A DNA stretch of 64,000 nucleotides from Alnus glutinosa (taxonomy: Eukaryota; Streptophyta; Magnoliopsida; Fagales; Betulaceae). The stretch lies in NCBI RefSeq assembly GCF_958979055.1, contig NC_084886.1, positions 52,559,102-52,623,101 of the forward strand. Direction: 5' to 3'. Numbering within the stretch: the first letter of the stretch is position 1; each line of letters opens with the position of its first letter. A program made the translations under genes and the position numbers. Shown here in pieces: positions 35,401-46,254 of this stretch. Under the pieces are notes generated by a model, which made no database searches, had not been told where the DNA came from, and saw nothing but the letters and a program-made list of their open reading frames with translations.

Positions 35401-38400
35401 TCTTTAAGCTAAAGAGCCCTAGACTTCTGTCTCCAGCTAATCTCCTCCTGTAAAATAGAGTTCTCCAGATCTCTGATGACCCCACATTTCCTCGACTTTT
35501 CTTCAGGAGTTAAACCCCGTTGTTCCTCTGATCTATCAAGAGCACACAAATCTTCCATATGCATTTTCTTGCGGAACTCCACATTGCCAAACTCCTGATC
35601 ATTCCATCTTTTGAGATCAATCTTCAAAGCCTTAAGCTTTTGAGAGAAGATGAAGCTGGGAGAGCCTTGGAAGCTATAAGACTCCCACCAAAGCCGCACC
35701 CTATCCACAAACCCTTCTGCCTTTAACCACATATTCTCAAACTTGAATGGTCTGGGACCCCAATGGACCCCACCACAATCAAGAAGAATAGGAAAATGAT
35801 CAGAACACAATCTTGGAAGCCTTTTCTGAAGAGAACTTGGAAACTTGACTTCCCAATCTGGAGAAACAAGAAATCTATCGAGGCGAGACCAAGAGGGAGT
35901 CTCCTGATTATTAGACCACGTAAATGGCCCTCCTGTAAGAGGTAGATCCATAAGATCCTGCTCAAAAATAAAATCCGAAAACTCCATCATAGCCGCATTA
36001 ATACGAACGTCTCTAGATCTTTCAGCAGGAAAGCATGTGACATTGAAGTCACCCCTGATGCACCAAGGCAGCTCCCACCAAGAAGAAAGGCCAGCCAACT
36101 CATCCCAAAGAGAACTTCTAAGAGAGTCCAAGTTAGGACCGTAGACCCCAGCAAAAGCCCAAGAGAAGTTATCAGCAACGCTTCTGAAAGAGCAAGCAAA
36201 AACGAACTCGCCCACATACACATCAATCTTCTCTACGATCCTTCTATCCCACATGATCAAAATACGACCGGAGGCTCCGCGAGAAGCTAAATAGCACCAA
36301 TCAACAAAGTGACAACCCCATAGACTTCTCACTAAACTATTGGAAACAAAATCCAGTTTAGTTTCTTGCAAGCAAATAATATCAGCCTTCCATTGCCTTA
36401 ATAAGTTTCTGACTTTCAACCGCTTATCACCCTCGTTTAACTCTCTAACATTCCAAGAGAGAATTTTGGGCTTCATTAAAAACCACCAAAAGCCCTACCT
36501 TTATGCACCTACCACGGGAGGTGCTTCCACTATGTGCATCGTAATTAACCGAACAAGATAATTTGTTTAATTCCCTCGTACCTTTGATGCTCAAGCTCGA
36601 GCTAGTACCCGCTGCCTTCTTAACATTACTATCGATTATAGCCTCAAACACAGCTGAAAGCTTACCTTCAAAGCCATCGCAAGTAATCCCCACCCAATGG
36701 CTATATGCTAGAACTGCTTTCAAAAAGTCCTCTGGGGTCTTCTCACCAGAACAGTCCCTGACTTTGTCAATAAAAGACAAAGGTACAGGCTCTTCCTCTG
36801 GGAATAAAGCAATTTCCAGCCCATTCCTTTCTCCCAAGCCTGAACTGTGGATCAGCATAGGAACAGAAGAAGGAATTCCCGAAGAAATCAAAGGGTCTGG
36901 AGGACCCGAATCAACCCACATAGACAACACATCATCTGAATCCCTAAGAACATTGGCACAAACAACCGGATTTATGGGAAAAACCCCCGAAACAGGGATG
37001 GGCAAAACAGGCCCAGTACCCAAGACTGAAGAAGCAGAAGCACTTACTGGCACCCGGATTTCCAGGGAGGAAGAAGGACCTCCGGCGACCTCTGGCAGCT
37101 TAGGAGACCAACCCAACTTCTCAATCGAACCCATTTCACCCTTCAAAGAATCTTCGTCATCTTCTGGCCGAGAACCCCGCTCAGAGCTATTGGAGCACCC
37201 GACAAGCAGGTTCCCCGAAGCAAGATTACCGGACGACTGAATACCCAACCCACCGGAGATCTCTGGAGCTACCGGAGACTTATCTGAGCCCGCTATGTCC
37301 TTCACCGGCGGCAATCCCTCCCCAGGACACACAACGCAGTCATTCTGGACTAAAACGTTGGGCTTCGGATCTTTCCGAACCCAACGGAGCCTCCTTTTCT
37401 TCTTCAGCTTATTCTTACTCTTCTGCCCATTAACATTGGGCTTTAACCCAGGCCCAAACTCAATGAGCCATTCACAAACCCTGCTAAAGGCCTTGTCCAC
37501 CTCAGCCTTCAACTTCTCCAGCTGGCTTTTCCAATTCAGAAGAGAGGAAAACGTGTTCAACTCTCCTGTCCGCTGAATTCTTGCAGAAGTTACACCAAAG
37601 GCGCAATCTGTCTTGTCACGAACAGCAAGAGCCGACTTGGCCTTCGCAAGTTCAGAACCACACTGGTAACAGTGGTCCATACCCAGAGGATCTGATGGTA
37701 TTTGGAATCCATATTTTTGTACCTGAAATTTAGCAAAACAAGAGCACAAACACTGTAAGATGGAACGAACCTCAAATGTTTAATACATTATGGAAAGAGG
37801 AAAAATAAGGACAACCTTTTCCAAAACTCCTTATACGTTGAGACAAGGAACCTTCTCTGACCATTAAAGTGATCTTGATAACTAAAAACACGAACATGCA
37901 CATACTCTTTGGCAAACTTCATTGCTTCATCCTGCCTAGGAAACGTAGCCCATATTTCCTCCCTAAACAAGCAAAGGACCTAAGTCGAGTCATAGTGTAA
38001 AGTTTACAGTACAAGAAAAGATACCAATTGAAGCAAAGAAGGGAAAAAGTAGGATCTCACAAGTACCTCAAGCTCAATTCACTTTGTCCAGTGAGATCTA
38101 CACGAATTTGATGTAGCAATTGCAACAAGCTGGATGGTCTTTTTGGAGGAACACCATGTGGAGACCCATAGAATACGATCGGGGAGATCTGCTTCCCGCG
38201 GTTAATTTTGTTTTCTTTAACTATTGTTGAATCAAACTGGCGCAATAACAATAATATAATTTAGTGATCAAAGCAACAAAAACCCTAGCATGGTTTTTCA
38301 ACCAGCAAGTATAATAGGAAGGACAGCACTTTCAGCATTATTCACCATTAACTCGGAGCCAAAATTTATTACATTAATTTTTTATTCATTATTGTTTCCA

Positions 38401-38908
38401 ATAATAATAATAATCATGATTAGGATGATGATTCTATACCTTCTCAATGGAAAGCTGTACATCTGTTGCTTCGTTCTGTCTTTGTCCAGCTGATCCTGGA
38501 GATAGAATGCTAGAAGGTGTAGAGGCCTCATGTGTTGAACTCCCATGCTTCGATTTTCTTTTTCTTCTCTTTCTTTCTCTAAAAGCAGATTCTGGAAAAG
38601 AAAGTGATACGAATTTCTCAAATCATCTATAACTCAATTTTGTGAAACGTGAAATAAATCTCGACCGAAACCCTAATTAGGAGCTTGAGACAACAGCATG
38701 AGCGAAACAAAGAATAAACCTAAATTACCGCACCTTTTGGTTGCCAAGAAAGTGAAAGGAAAAGACCAGGTAAGTTTCCTTAGTTTTCCAATGTTTTCTT
38801 GGTAACCAAACAGGGATGAGTGAGAAATGAGAGCTTACCGGGGGGAGAGACGCCGCACTTGAAGCACTCGAACAATCGATCAACGTCGTCCATGGGGTTC
38901 GCTGGCAT
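26461..38908 (-). CDS. PRIMPOL: PrimPol-type primase-polymerase (14 exons)
   Basis: This is an AEP-family primase/polymerase that re-primes stalled replication forks. Exons: 38839-38908, 38440-38591, 38067-38236, 37816-37962, 32636-32687, 32320-32494, 31473-31555, 30937-31149, 30190-30306, 29815-29971, 28902-29009, 28573-28638, 28219-28484, 26461-26550. They sum to 1,866 nt (621 residues), and every junction keeps phase with GT-AG ends. Catalytic motifs are present: HLYLDLEF (DxE, exon 6), KFSRHLI (SxH, exon 7) and [12 protein letters not shown] (third Asp, exon 8). The zinc-binding residues follow in [13 protein letters not shown] and [11 protein letters not shown] (exons 11-12). The acidic-aromatic tail [11 protein letters not shown] resembles an RPA-binding motif (inference). 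The start is [19 protein letters not shown]. Exon 13 uses a weak donor (GTTGGT). A LINE occupies intron 4. Confidence 0.9.
26590..27060 (-). mobile_element. Decayed LINE 3' end (RNase H) in PrimPol intron 13
   Basis: The minus strand retains an RNase H-like stretch: [18 protein letters not shown], then [20 protein letters not shown] and [11 protein letters not shown], followed by stops. It resembles the RNase H end of the LINE at 21,449-22,100 but is far more decayed, and its 5' part is absent. Confidence 0.7.
27061..28218. other. Remainder of PrimPol intron 13
   Basis: This part of the large intron holds AT-rich DNA with no gene that I recognise. A short imperfect direct repeat with the cue GTTCCTCCTTTTGATCTATCTC lies near 27,100-27,180. 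Confidence 0.5.
29575..29672 (+). mobile_element. LINE 3'-tail fragment in PrimPol intron 10
   Basis: About 95 bases end in a poly(A) run at 29,662. The motif CTTGTATACTCCGTGTGTAC...ACTTATCAAAAA is the plus-strand equivalent of the 3' end of the LINE at 32,762 (complement of TTGATAAGTAAG...AGTACACAAGAAGTATACAAG). It is a severely 5'-truncated insertion. Confidence 0.7.
32662..32761. repeat. LINE-2 target duplication, left (100 bp)
   Basis: It begins GGTATTTGGAATCC and ends CATTATGGAAA, identical to 37,697-37,796. It contains the 3' end of PrimPol intron 4 and the first 26 nt of exon 5 (32,662-32,687), including a working acceptor TTGCTAAATTTCAG. Confidence 0.95.
32762..37696 (-). mobile_element. 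Full-length two-ORF LINE (LINE-2) at PrimPol intron 4/exon 5
   Basis: A minus-strand L1-type element of about 4.9 kb with its poly(A) at 32,770. ORF1 begins about 37,677 ([18 protein letters not shown]) and ends at 36,445. It is an acidic, Pro/Ser-rich protein with a basic patch [17 protein letters not shown]2 starts at 36,476 with an APE-type endonuclease ([34 protein letters not shown]). Then comes RT ([58 protein letters not shown]), followed by zf-RVT ([14 protein letters not shown]) ending at 32,803. Stops near 35,409, 35,078 and 34,655 plus a frameshift near 34,080 inactivate it. There is no RNase H, so it is a different lineage from the LINE at 21,378. Confidence 0.93.
37697..37796. 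repeat. LINE-2 target duplication, right (100 bp)
   Basis: Identical to 32,662-32,761. It includes a second copy of the intron 4 acceptor and of the first 26 nt of exon 5 (37,697-37,722). Splicing to this copy would read into the LINE and stop at 37,590. Confidence 0.95.
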
Positions 38909-39614
38909 TTTCTAGGGTTTTATTTTTCCCAAATGAGTGGATTTTAGTTTTTGGCCTTTCTTTCGTGAAAGCGGGAATTTGATTTTTGAAAAGAGAATTG
39001 ACTCCGGTCACTCCGGTGTCCATTGACTCCAGTCGTGGACCAATCCAAATTCCCCCCGGAGGGACTAGGGAGGTGGGTCGTTCAGTCGTTGCGAATTGGA
39101 AAGCCTGAAAAAATAATAATAATTATTATTATTATAATTCTAAATAAAAAATTAATTAATTCTTCAGTTTTAGGAAAACATTTTTCTCTTTTTTATTTAA
39201 ATACTTTTTTAGTAGATGTATTTTACATCCTTATTAAATAGCCACCACCATTTGCTTTGCCAAAGAATCACAAATAGCATTGGTAGACATTTATAAAACG
39301 GATTTTGCACTTTTGTCTATTTTTTTTGTCCAAAAACCTAATGACTCACTGGGTTAAATTTATTAACAACTATCACGGTTTCGTATGTCATATTAATATT
39401 ATTTTAAAAAATAATAATGATAATGATGGGATTGGGGGGATCCACCCCACCCCACCCCACGGGTGAGTGGCAAGGTGGATCCAACCATACTATGGGTCGC
39501 GAGGGGATTCCACCCCACTAAAAGTGGGTGGATACCTCCCCCTACAATTTTTTGTTTTTAATAAAAAAAACTTTTTTTAATTTCTTTTTTATTTCTTTTT
39601 TAAAATTTTAGTTT
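38909..39614. other. Intergenic region upstream of PrimPol
   Basis: This is the PrimPol 5' flank. It contains an (ATT/AAT)n stretch at 39,110-39,140 and a C-rich CCACCCCACCCCAC tract near 39,442-39,460. No gene and no clear promoter element are recognised. Confidence 0.4.
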
Positions 39615-40686
39615 TTATAAATTACCTCCCAAATGTGCTTTCAAAGATGGAGGCAGAAGAAAATGGTGCATACGCAGCTATTTGGCTGGATAGCGATGGA
39701 TTCGTTGCTGCAGGGCCTAACATGAATGTGGCGTTTGTTACAAAGCAGAAGGAACTTATCATGCCAAATTTTGACTATATTCTGAGTGGGTGCACGGCTA
39801 AGAGAGTTTTGACACTTGCGGCAGAACTGGTTAGGGAGGGCAAGCTTCGGGAAATCAAAGTAAGAAATGTGACTGTTGAGGAAGGGAAGAAAGCTGATGA
39901 GATGATGCTTATTGGCAGTGGAGTTCTCGTTCGGCCTGTCGTGCAGTGGGATGAGCAGGTCATTGGTGATGGTAGGAACTTTCCTGTTATGTACTGTCAC
40001 TGTGTACCTACCCCCTAGAAGTAGTGATTTGTTTTAGATACATAAATATGTGTAGGCATATGTGCATTTTAGGTTTGTCATAAATCGGTGTCTCATTATT
40101 TTCTGAGTTGTCTAAATCTATGCACATGATTTGTCCCAAAAGCTTAAGTTGGTGTAATGATTTGACATGTAAGTGTTTGTGTTCTATGATCTGTAATGAG
40201 ATTTTTGAACTGATAAAAAGTTGTTAGAAGCATGAGTTCCTTCCATAACTAGTTATAGAACAAACACCATTAAGCACAGTGGAGCTCATTTAGCATTTTC
40301 CAGTTCTAATTTAGTAATTTACCAACGTTGGAGGATGAGCAGATTTTGAAAAAAAGAAGAAGAAGATTTATGCATGTTTGAAGTTGCTTTTATATATGTG
40401 CACTATATTGTTACATTCATTCTGGCCTTTTAAGCAATACCTAAAAGTAATGCATTGTCTATCATTATATTCTATGGCCCTTGATAACCATTCTTCCTTA
40501 GAGACATCCTCTTACTTAAATTGTTGAGTTGAAAGAATGTTGCTTATAAAACTTTGGAAGTTGATAAGTTGCAATTTTTGTTTCTTTTTAGGGGAAGAAG
40601 GTCCTGTGGCTCTCAGTCTCTTGAATCTCGTTATTGAGGACATGAAATCCGGTCCCCCTACAGTTCGTGTTCCTGTTCCTTACTAA
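39615..40686 (+). pseudogene. 3' part of a class IV (D-amino acid/branched-chain) aminotransferase gene
   Basis: Two exons, about 39,615-39,971 and 40,592-40,686, join in frame across a GT-AG intron. Homology begins abruptly at INYLPNVLSKMEAEENG. It continues through AAIWLDSDGFVAAGPNMNVA, LIMPNFDYILSGCTAKRVLT and VEEGKKADEMMLIGSGVLVR to EGPVALSLLNLVIEDM and PVPY-stop. This is the C-terminal half of PLP-dependent fold-type IV transaminases. The half that carries the Schiff-base lysine is absent, and only AT-rich and low-complexity DNA lies between here and PrimPol. The open frame suggests a recent capture. An ATG at 39,647 could start a truncated peptide, but I see no evidence of function. Confidence 0.8.
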
Positions 40687-41312
40687 GCTTGCTTAATTCC
40701 TTCTCTTGATGTTGCGTGACAGAACTTTTATTAGAGAATTACTCCGTCATGGTTGTGAGCTTGTGAGATGTGGAGTTCTGTCCTTCAACCTTTACTGCAA
40801 ATTCTATCATCCTTTGTGACAAATAAGTGCATTACATTCTTGACATATTTGATGACAGCTTTTCTACTGAAAGCAGGCAATGTCAGGTTTGATGATACCT
40901 TTTCTATTTGGTCTTGTATTAAAGACATAATAACAGCGAACTTCAATTGTGCTTAGAAGCAATGTAAAATATAAGGTTTTCAATTTTTTTTTTTTATCTT
41001 TTTTCAGTATAAATGCTTGATTGTTCTTTTCCTCCCTCCAAATTGGCCCCATAAAAATTCCTCTCAGGTGGTGTCTTGTGTTTACATCTTATAGCCATAG
41101 GAATAACTTGGGAGATTGTAGTGATTGCTTGAATTTTGCAAGACAAGCAATGGAGGAGTTCATGCGTAAACTTTGTTACTAAAACACATAAGATAGTGTT
41201 TCTGGGTAAAAAGACACAAGTTAATAAAATTTTCCCCTATCCCAGCTCTAGAATTGGAAATTTTTTTATACAATCAAGAATTCAGATTAAATTCAAATAA
41301 TTGCAGGGATTA

Positions 41313-41393
<81 letters not shown>

Positions 41394-43494
41394 AGTTATC
41401 GAAAGGAAATACAAGTTAATTTGTGAAGTTGTCAGAAAAGACATTCATTCATATTCATACTGGAGAGATAATTACAGAATACTAGTGGAGCATCCATTTG
41501 CATTCACCGTCAAATATGCTGCGTAGTTGTTGTCCAAGCCATTGCTTTGCGATAAGAGATAAGATAATTGGTAGGTACTGAATTTTTATTTTTATTTTTT
41601 TAATGTTTGACGGTTTGGGCACAAGAAAAAATGAAGTAAAAAACTTTCCACTACTTACCAAAATAAAAAAGAACTCCTACTTCCTTGGGCTAGTTGATTA
41701 TTCAGGTTGTTGAACCAAGATTTTGGAGGGTCGGACTGACGATGAGTCACTTGTAAAACAAGAAAACTAGTCATCAAAAACCCTTCGGTTTTCACGGAAC
41801 CGAAGACACTTCGATGTTTAAGTTACTATGACAGTATATTTGTTGAGAGATAGAACCGAATAAAGAGAGTGGGAGAGACAACATGATTGTGCGTACCTGG
41901 AGATGTGTGTCTCTTATTATAGGAGACTTCATGTAGATAGTCCATTGGATGATTGCCATGTAATGTGCTTAGCTGTATGAGATTTTATCGTGTAGTGTGG
42001 TGCTTGAGTGGACCCTAGGCATATTTATTGTACTAACACAGGTCTCCATAGATTTTTTTTTTTTTTTAAGGATTTTTTTAGTAATACTTTTCTTGCTTGC
42101 TAATGAGAAGGTTTATGGTTCAATGGTTGTGAGTGAAACAATTGTCAGCCAAGGCTTGATCCATCATGAATAAAAAATAGTGTAATAACAAGGATACATC
42201 TATTATTGTCATTGTTAACAAAAGAGAATAAAAAATGGTGAAGCTGGCTGTTCAATTGTTCATAACCAAAAATGAGCTTTCAAAATAAATGCCATATGAA
42301 CATTGCAATGGCCATTCAAAAATGGTGAAGCTGACAGTCACCCTCAAGTTAAAAATCAAAAAATATTGTTACTTGAACTTTCTTTCTGCACTTCCTTGAA
42401 ACGGCCATTGACTTCAGTAGGTACTTTTCACAAGTATACCCTCTGGCTGTTGAATTCGAGAATCAATTAATGGTATGTTTTTTAATGTATTTTGGTGGTG
42501 CTTTTTGTTTTTGGTAAAAAAAAAAAATTGTTATGATGTGACATAAATGTAAAACAATTTTGTGCCTTTTGTTAATATTTTTGTTTTGAGAACATAAAAC
42601 AAAAAATAGAAAAAAAAAAAAAAGAAGAAGAGAATTTTACAAAGGAAGTGTATATACTGCTCATTCGGAACAGCCAATCAGGCAGAGGAAACGAAATTTC
42701 GATGAAATTGATTTAGTGTTAGAAGGTATACATCTGAAATATCAGAAATACATCATGCTGAAATCATCAAAAACTACAACTTTTCAATGGCAGTAGTGCA
42801 CTGCTATAATAGATGAATCACTTGTGCATAGTTTTATTCTTCCTCTGCTTCAACTTTCAAGTGAGAGACAATATCATCTAGGCGATAATAGGGGAAGGTG
42901 GATAGGAGGAGGAATAGATAAAGAATATAGCTGAGAAGAAAACAAAAATATTATGTATTGTATATGTGTTCTCCTGTTATGGCCAAACTTCAAACATGTG
43001 TCATGTTTTGAGGCCAATTCCAGTCAATTCTTTGATTTCCAATAACTTTTCAGTAAGGCCGAGTGCAATTTCTTGGTTTTTTAATTGATTTTAATTGTGA
43101 CTGACGCCTGACTGTGATAGTTCTTAAGTAACCATCATTTACAGTCCTTAAGTCCCTGTTTAATTTTTCTGTTCTTGGTTTCAGTCTCTCCTACTGTCCT
43201 ACAACTAAAAGCAGGAGCCCCCTGCCCCTTCACAATCAATAAAAGTTGTTAAAACTTTCTTTTTCATTTTGTTTACCAATCAAACATGAAACTCCATGCC
43301 CCATTATCATTCTTAATGCTTCAAAAAGAGCAACTTGTCTGTTCAGAATCAACAGAGGCAAAATCTGGGTATTGGACTTTTGAGTTTGAAGATTCTGTAT
43401 CCATCTTCAGATGATTTGCTTGTCTATAAAGCCAACCTGCTAGTGACTGTTTATGCCATCATAATCTATTGCTTCTTTGTTTGTTTTTTGCACA
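40687..43494. other. Intergenic region
   Basis: About 2.8 kb with no gene that I can support. It contains a CT microsatellite at 41,314-41,391 and AT-rich unique-looking DNA. The right end must hold the promoter of the CBS/DUF21 gene; no distinct TATA box is obvious. Confidence 0.5.
41314..41391. repeat. (CT)n microsatellite
   Basis: About 39 uninterrupted CT units. Confidence 0.95.
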
Positions 43495-45042
43495 ATGGGA
43501 GAGGATGACTTGACATGTTGCCAGCCGATGTTTTGGGCATATCTAATAATATGTTTAGTACTTTTGGCATTTGCAGGTATCACATCAGGCCTTGCTTTGG
43601 GACTCTTGTCCTTCAGCCAAGTTGATCTTGAGGTCCTCATTAAGGCTGGGCAGCCACAAGCACAGAAGAATGCAACAAAGGTTATACCAGTTGTTAAGAA
43701 CGAGCATTTACTTTTATGTACCCTCCTCACCGGAAAATATCTAGCAATGGTGGTATGTCATGTATATATACATTATGTAAGTCTATTCTGAAGTAAATTG
43801 GTTCTAAATATTGTGTAATTGATTCTACCGGCTTGGGTTACCATTCTAGTGTCAATGGCCCTTGTACTTGCATTTGTAGAGGTGAATTTTTTTTATTGCT
43901 AAATGCAGTTTTATTGTTGAAACAAAATAATGAATGGTTATTAGGTTATTTATTCTATTTGGTTTCTGTAGATCATCCCCCAAGCCCTGTGTTCTCGTTA
44001 TGCACTGAGTCTTGGTGCAAAACTTGCTACCTTTGTTAGTCTGCTTCTGCTGGTCTTCTTCCCTGTATCATATCCAATCAGTAAGGTAATTTCTATGTTT
44101 GATATAACTTGGCAGTTGAGTTTCATCCAATTCATGGCATTGAGTTTTACAGTTCTTTGTGGTTGTTCTTAAATGAAACAAGCAAAAAGCAAAACCAAAC
44201 ATTAATTGTTGTAATCAGAGAAACCAGTTAATTGTTGGCTTCACCATCCATTCCAACATCTATAATCTAATGGATATTTTCATTACGATGAGTCAAAGTT
44301 AAATGAGGTGGAAAAAAGTGCAATTATTGTTTCTTTCTCACATATGATACGAAGTTAAATCATCAATTGTCTCAAAAGCTTAAGTTGATAGGAAATGGTA
44401 ATTTTAATTATGTAATTAATATCTTAACACTCCCCCTCACGTGTGGGCTAACTCTTCCGCCTAACACGTGGCGTGACATATTTAATCGAAATGTGAGATG
44501 AATTACAGAGACAATTGAAGTGTGAGGTGAATTATAGAAACTAAGTTTGAATTCAAGACTTCTATTCTGATACCATGTTAAATCATCACTTGTTAGCCTA
44601 GTCATGAAGGAAACCGAGACATGCTTGGCTATTTTTTTTCTTTCACGAATTAATAGCTTAGCTTGATGATAAAAGGAATAATTTTCAGATCAAATCTTTC
44701 GGACCAAGTAAGGCACGCCACAATATATAAGATTATGACTGTAAATATTGGCGGTACTTTACTTCTATGTTTTGCTAGGCAATGAGGAACTTATGGTTTG
44801 CAATATGTTTGAAATTCATATTTTGGCAGCTCTTAGATTGGTTTTTTGGGAAAGGTCATGGTTCACTATTAAGACGAGCAGAGCTGAAGACATTGGTGGA
44901 TTTGCATGCAAATGAGGTTGTCTTGTCTTATATTCAATCTCAAACTGCATACCATATGATTGCGTATTTGGTGGTTGATAGTGTTACTAATTGATATTCT
45001 GGTGTTCATTATTAGGCAGGGAGAGGTGGAGAGTTATCACTT

Positions 45043-45330
45043 CATGAAACTTCTATTATTACCGGTGCTTTGGATTTAACAGAAAAAACTGCTAAAGATG
45101 CCATGACACCTATATCAGAGGCCTTTTCTCTTGATATAAATTCCAAACTCGATATGTATGTCCCCCTTTTTATCTCTAACTGATAACATGAAACTTCTAT
45201 TATTACCGGTGCTTTGGATTTAACAGAAAAAACTGCTAAAGATGCCATGACACCTATATCAGAGGCCTTTTCTCTTGATATAAATTCCAAACTCGATATG
45301 TATGTCCCCCTTTTTATCTCTAACTGATAA
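45043..45330 (+). repeat. Exact 144-bp tandem duplication across an exon end
   Basis: 45,043-45,186 and 45,187-45,330 look identical. Each holds the last 113 bases of the CBS/DUF21 exon that ends at 45,155 (from the [15 protein letters not shown] codons), its splice donor GTATGT and 31 intron bases. The perfect match points to a very recent event. Confidence 0.95.
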
Positions 45331-45628
45331 GTGCAATTCCTTTATTCCTCTTGTTATTTACAATAGCAGTTAATCTCCTTTGTTAGGCATACAATGGGTT
45401 TAATAATGAGCAAAGGTCACAGTTGTATACCAATCTACTCTGGATATCCAACAAATATCGTTGGCGTCATTCTGGTAAGCAAATCAGCAACTAAAGTTTA
45501 CTATCAACTGATAGGTCTGAGTTAGTTTCTGCAATGACCTCGAATACTTCAGTTAATCATTCTGTATCTCTCATTGATTACTTCATGGTTAGGAAGAATT
45601 GTAATTTATATGAACCCTTATTTCTTGT

Positions 45629-46254
45629 TATTAGGAAGATTGACACCTTGGGAAGTCTTTCACCAAGACTATAAGTTCCGACATCACTCAACCTAAAATC
45701 TTAAGTGTCCAACTATACTATACTAACCACTCACACTTGTAACATATTTTCAATGTGAGACTCAATCTTGTTACACTCACATGTATACTCAACAATCTTC
45801 CCTTCAAGTGTTTGTCCATCACCACATTGTTACACTCCCCCTCAAGCGAAAGTTTTTTTTTATTTTTTTATCAATCTCATGAGCAATGTCCAGAATCACT
45901 TGTGTGTTATATGAGTTTGCCTGCACCCTCATTTGTGCTCACGCCATGAACTTTTGCCCCATATTCTAGGGACCTTCGTCCATGTCCGCACCTTGCACAT
46001 TTATCCCTCCTCCAAGAACCCTTGTTTGTGCTTGCACCACTCAACCATTGCTCTAATACCATTTGTTAGGGAGATTAACATCTTAGAAAATCTTTCAGTG
46101 ATACCATAATATAACATGTTGGGATACCACTCAACCCAAAAAATTAAATCTTATGGGCTTGGGGCCCAACTATGCTATATTAACCACTCTAACTTGTGAC
46201 ATCTTTTCTAATGTGGGAGTCAATCTTCTTATGCTCACAAGTGTATACTCAACA
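45629..46254 (-). mobile_element. TRIM-type miniature LTR retrotransposon
   Basis: It is 626 bp long and non-coding. Terminal direct repeats are 45,629-45,794 and 46,064-46,254; both end GTATACTCAACA and begin T(A/G)TTAGG(A/G)AGATT. The 5-bp flanks are both CTTGT (45,624-45,628 and 46,255-46,259). On the minus strand, a primer-binding site TGGTATTAGAGC (one mismatch to the usual initiator-Met tRNA site TGGTATCAGAGC) follows the upstream LTR. A purine tract AAGGGAAGAT precedes the downstream LTR. It lies in the CBS/DUF21 intron between exons 45,387-45,474 and 46,445-46,518. Confidence 0.88.

Noticed and set aside
36563..37240. 225-codon plus-strand open frame
   Set aside because: Antisense shadow of LINE-2 ORF1, which has the expected position and a basic patch.
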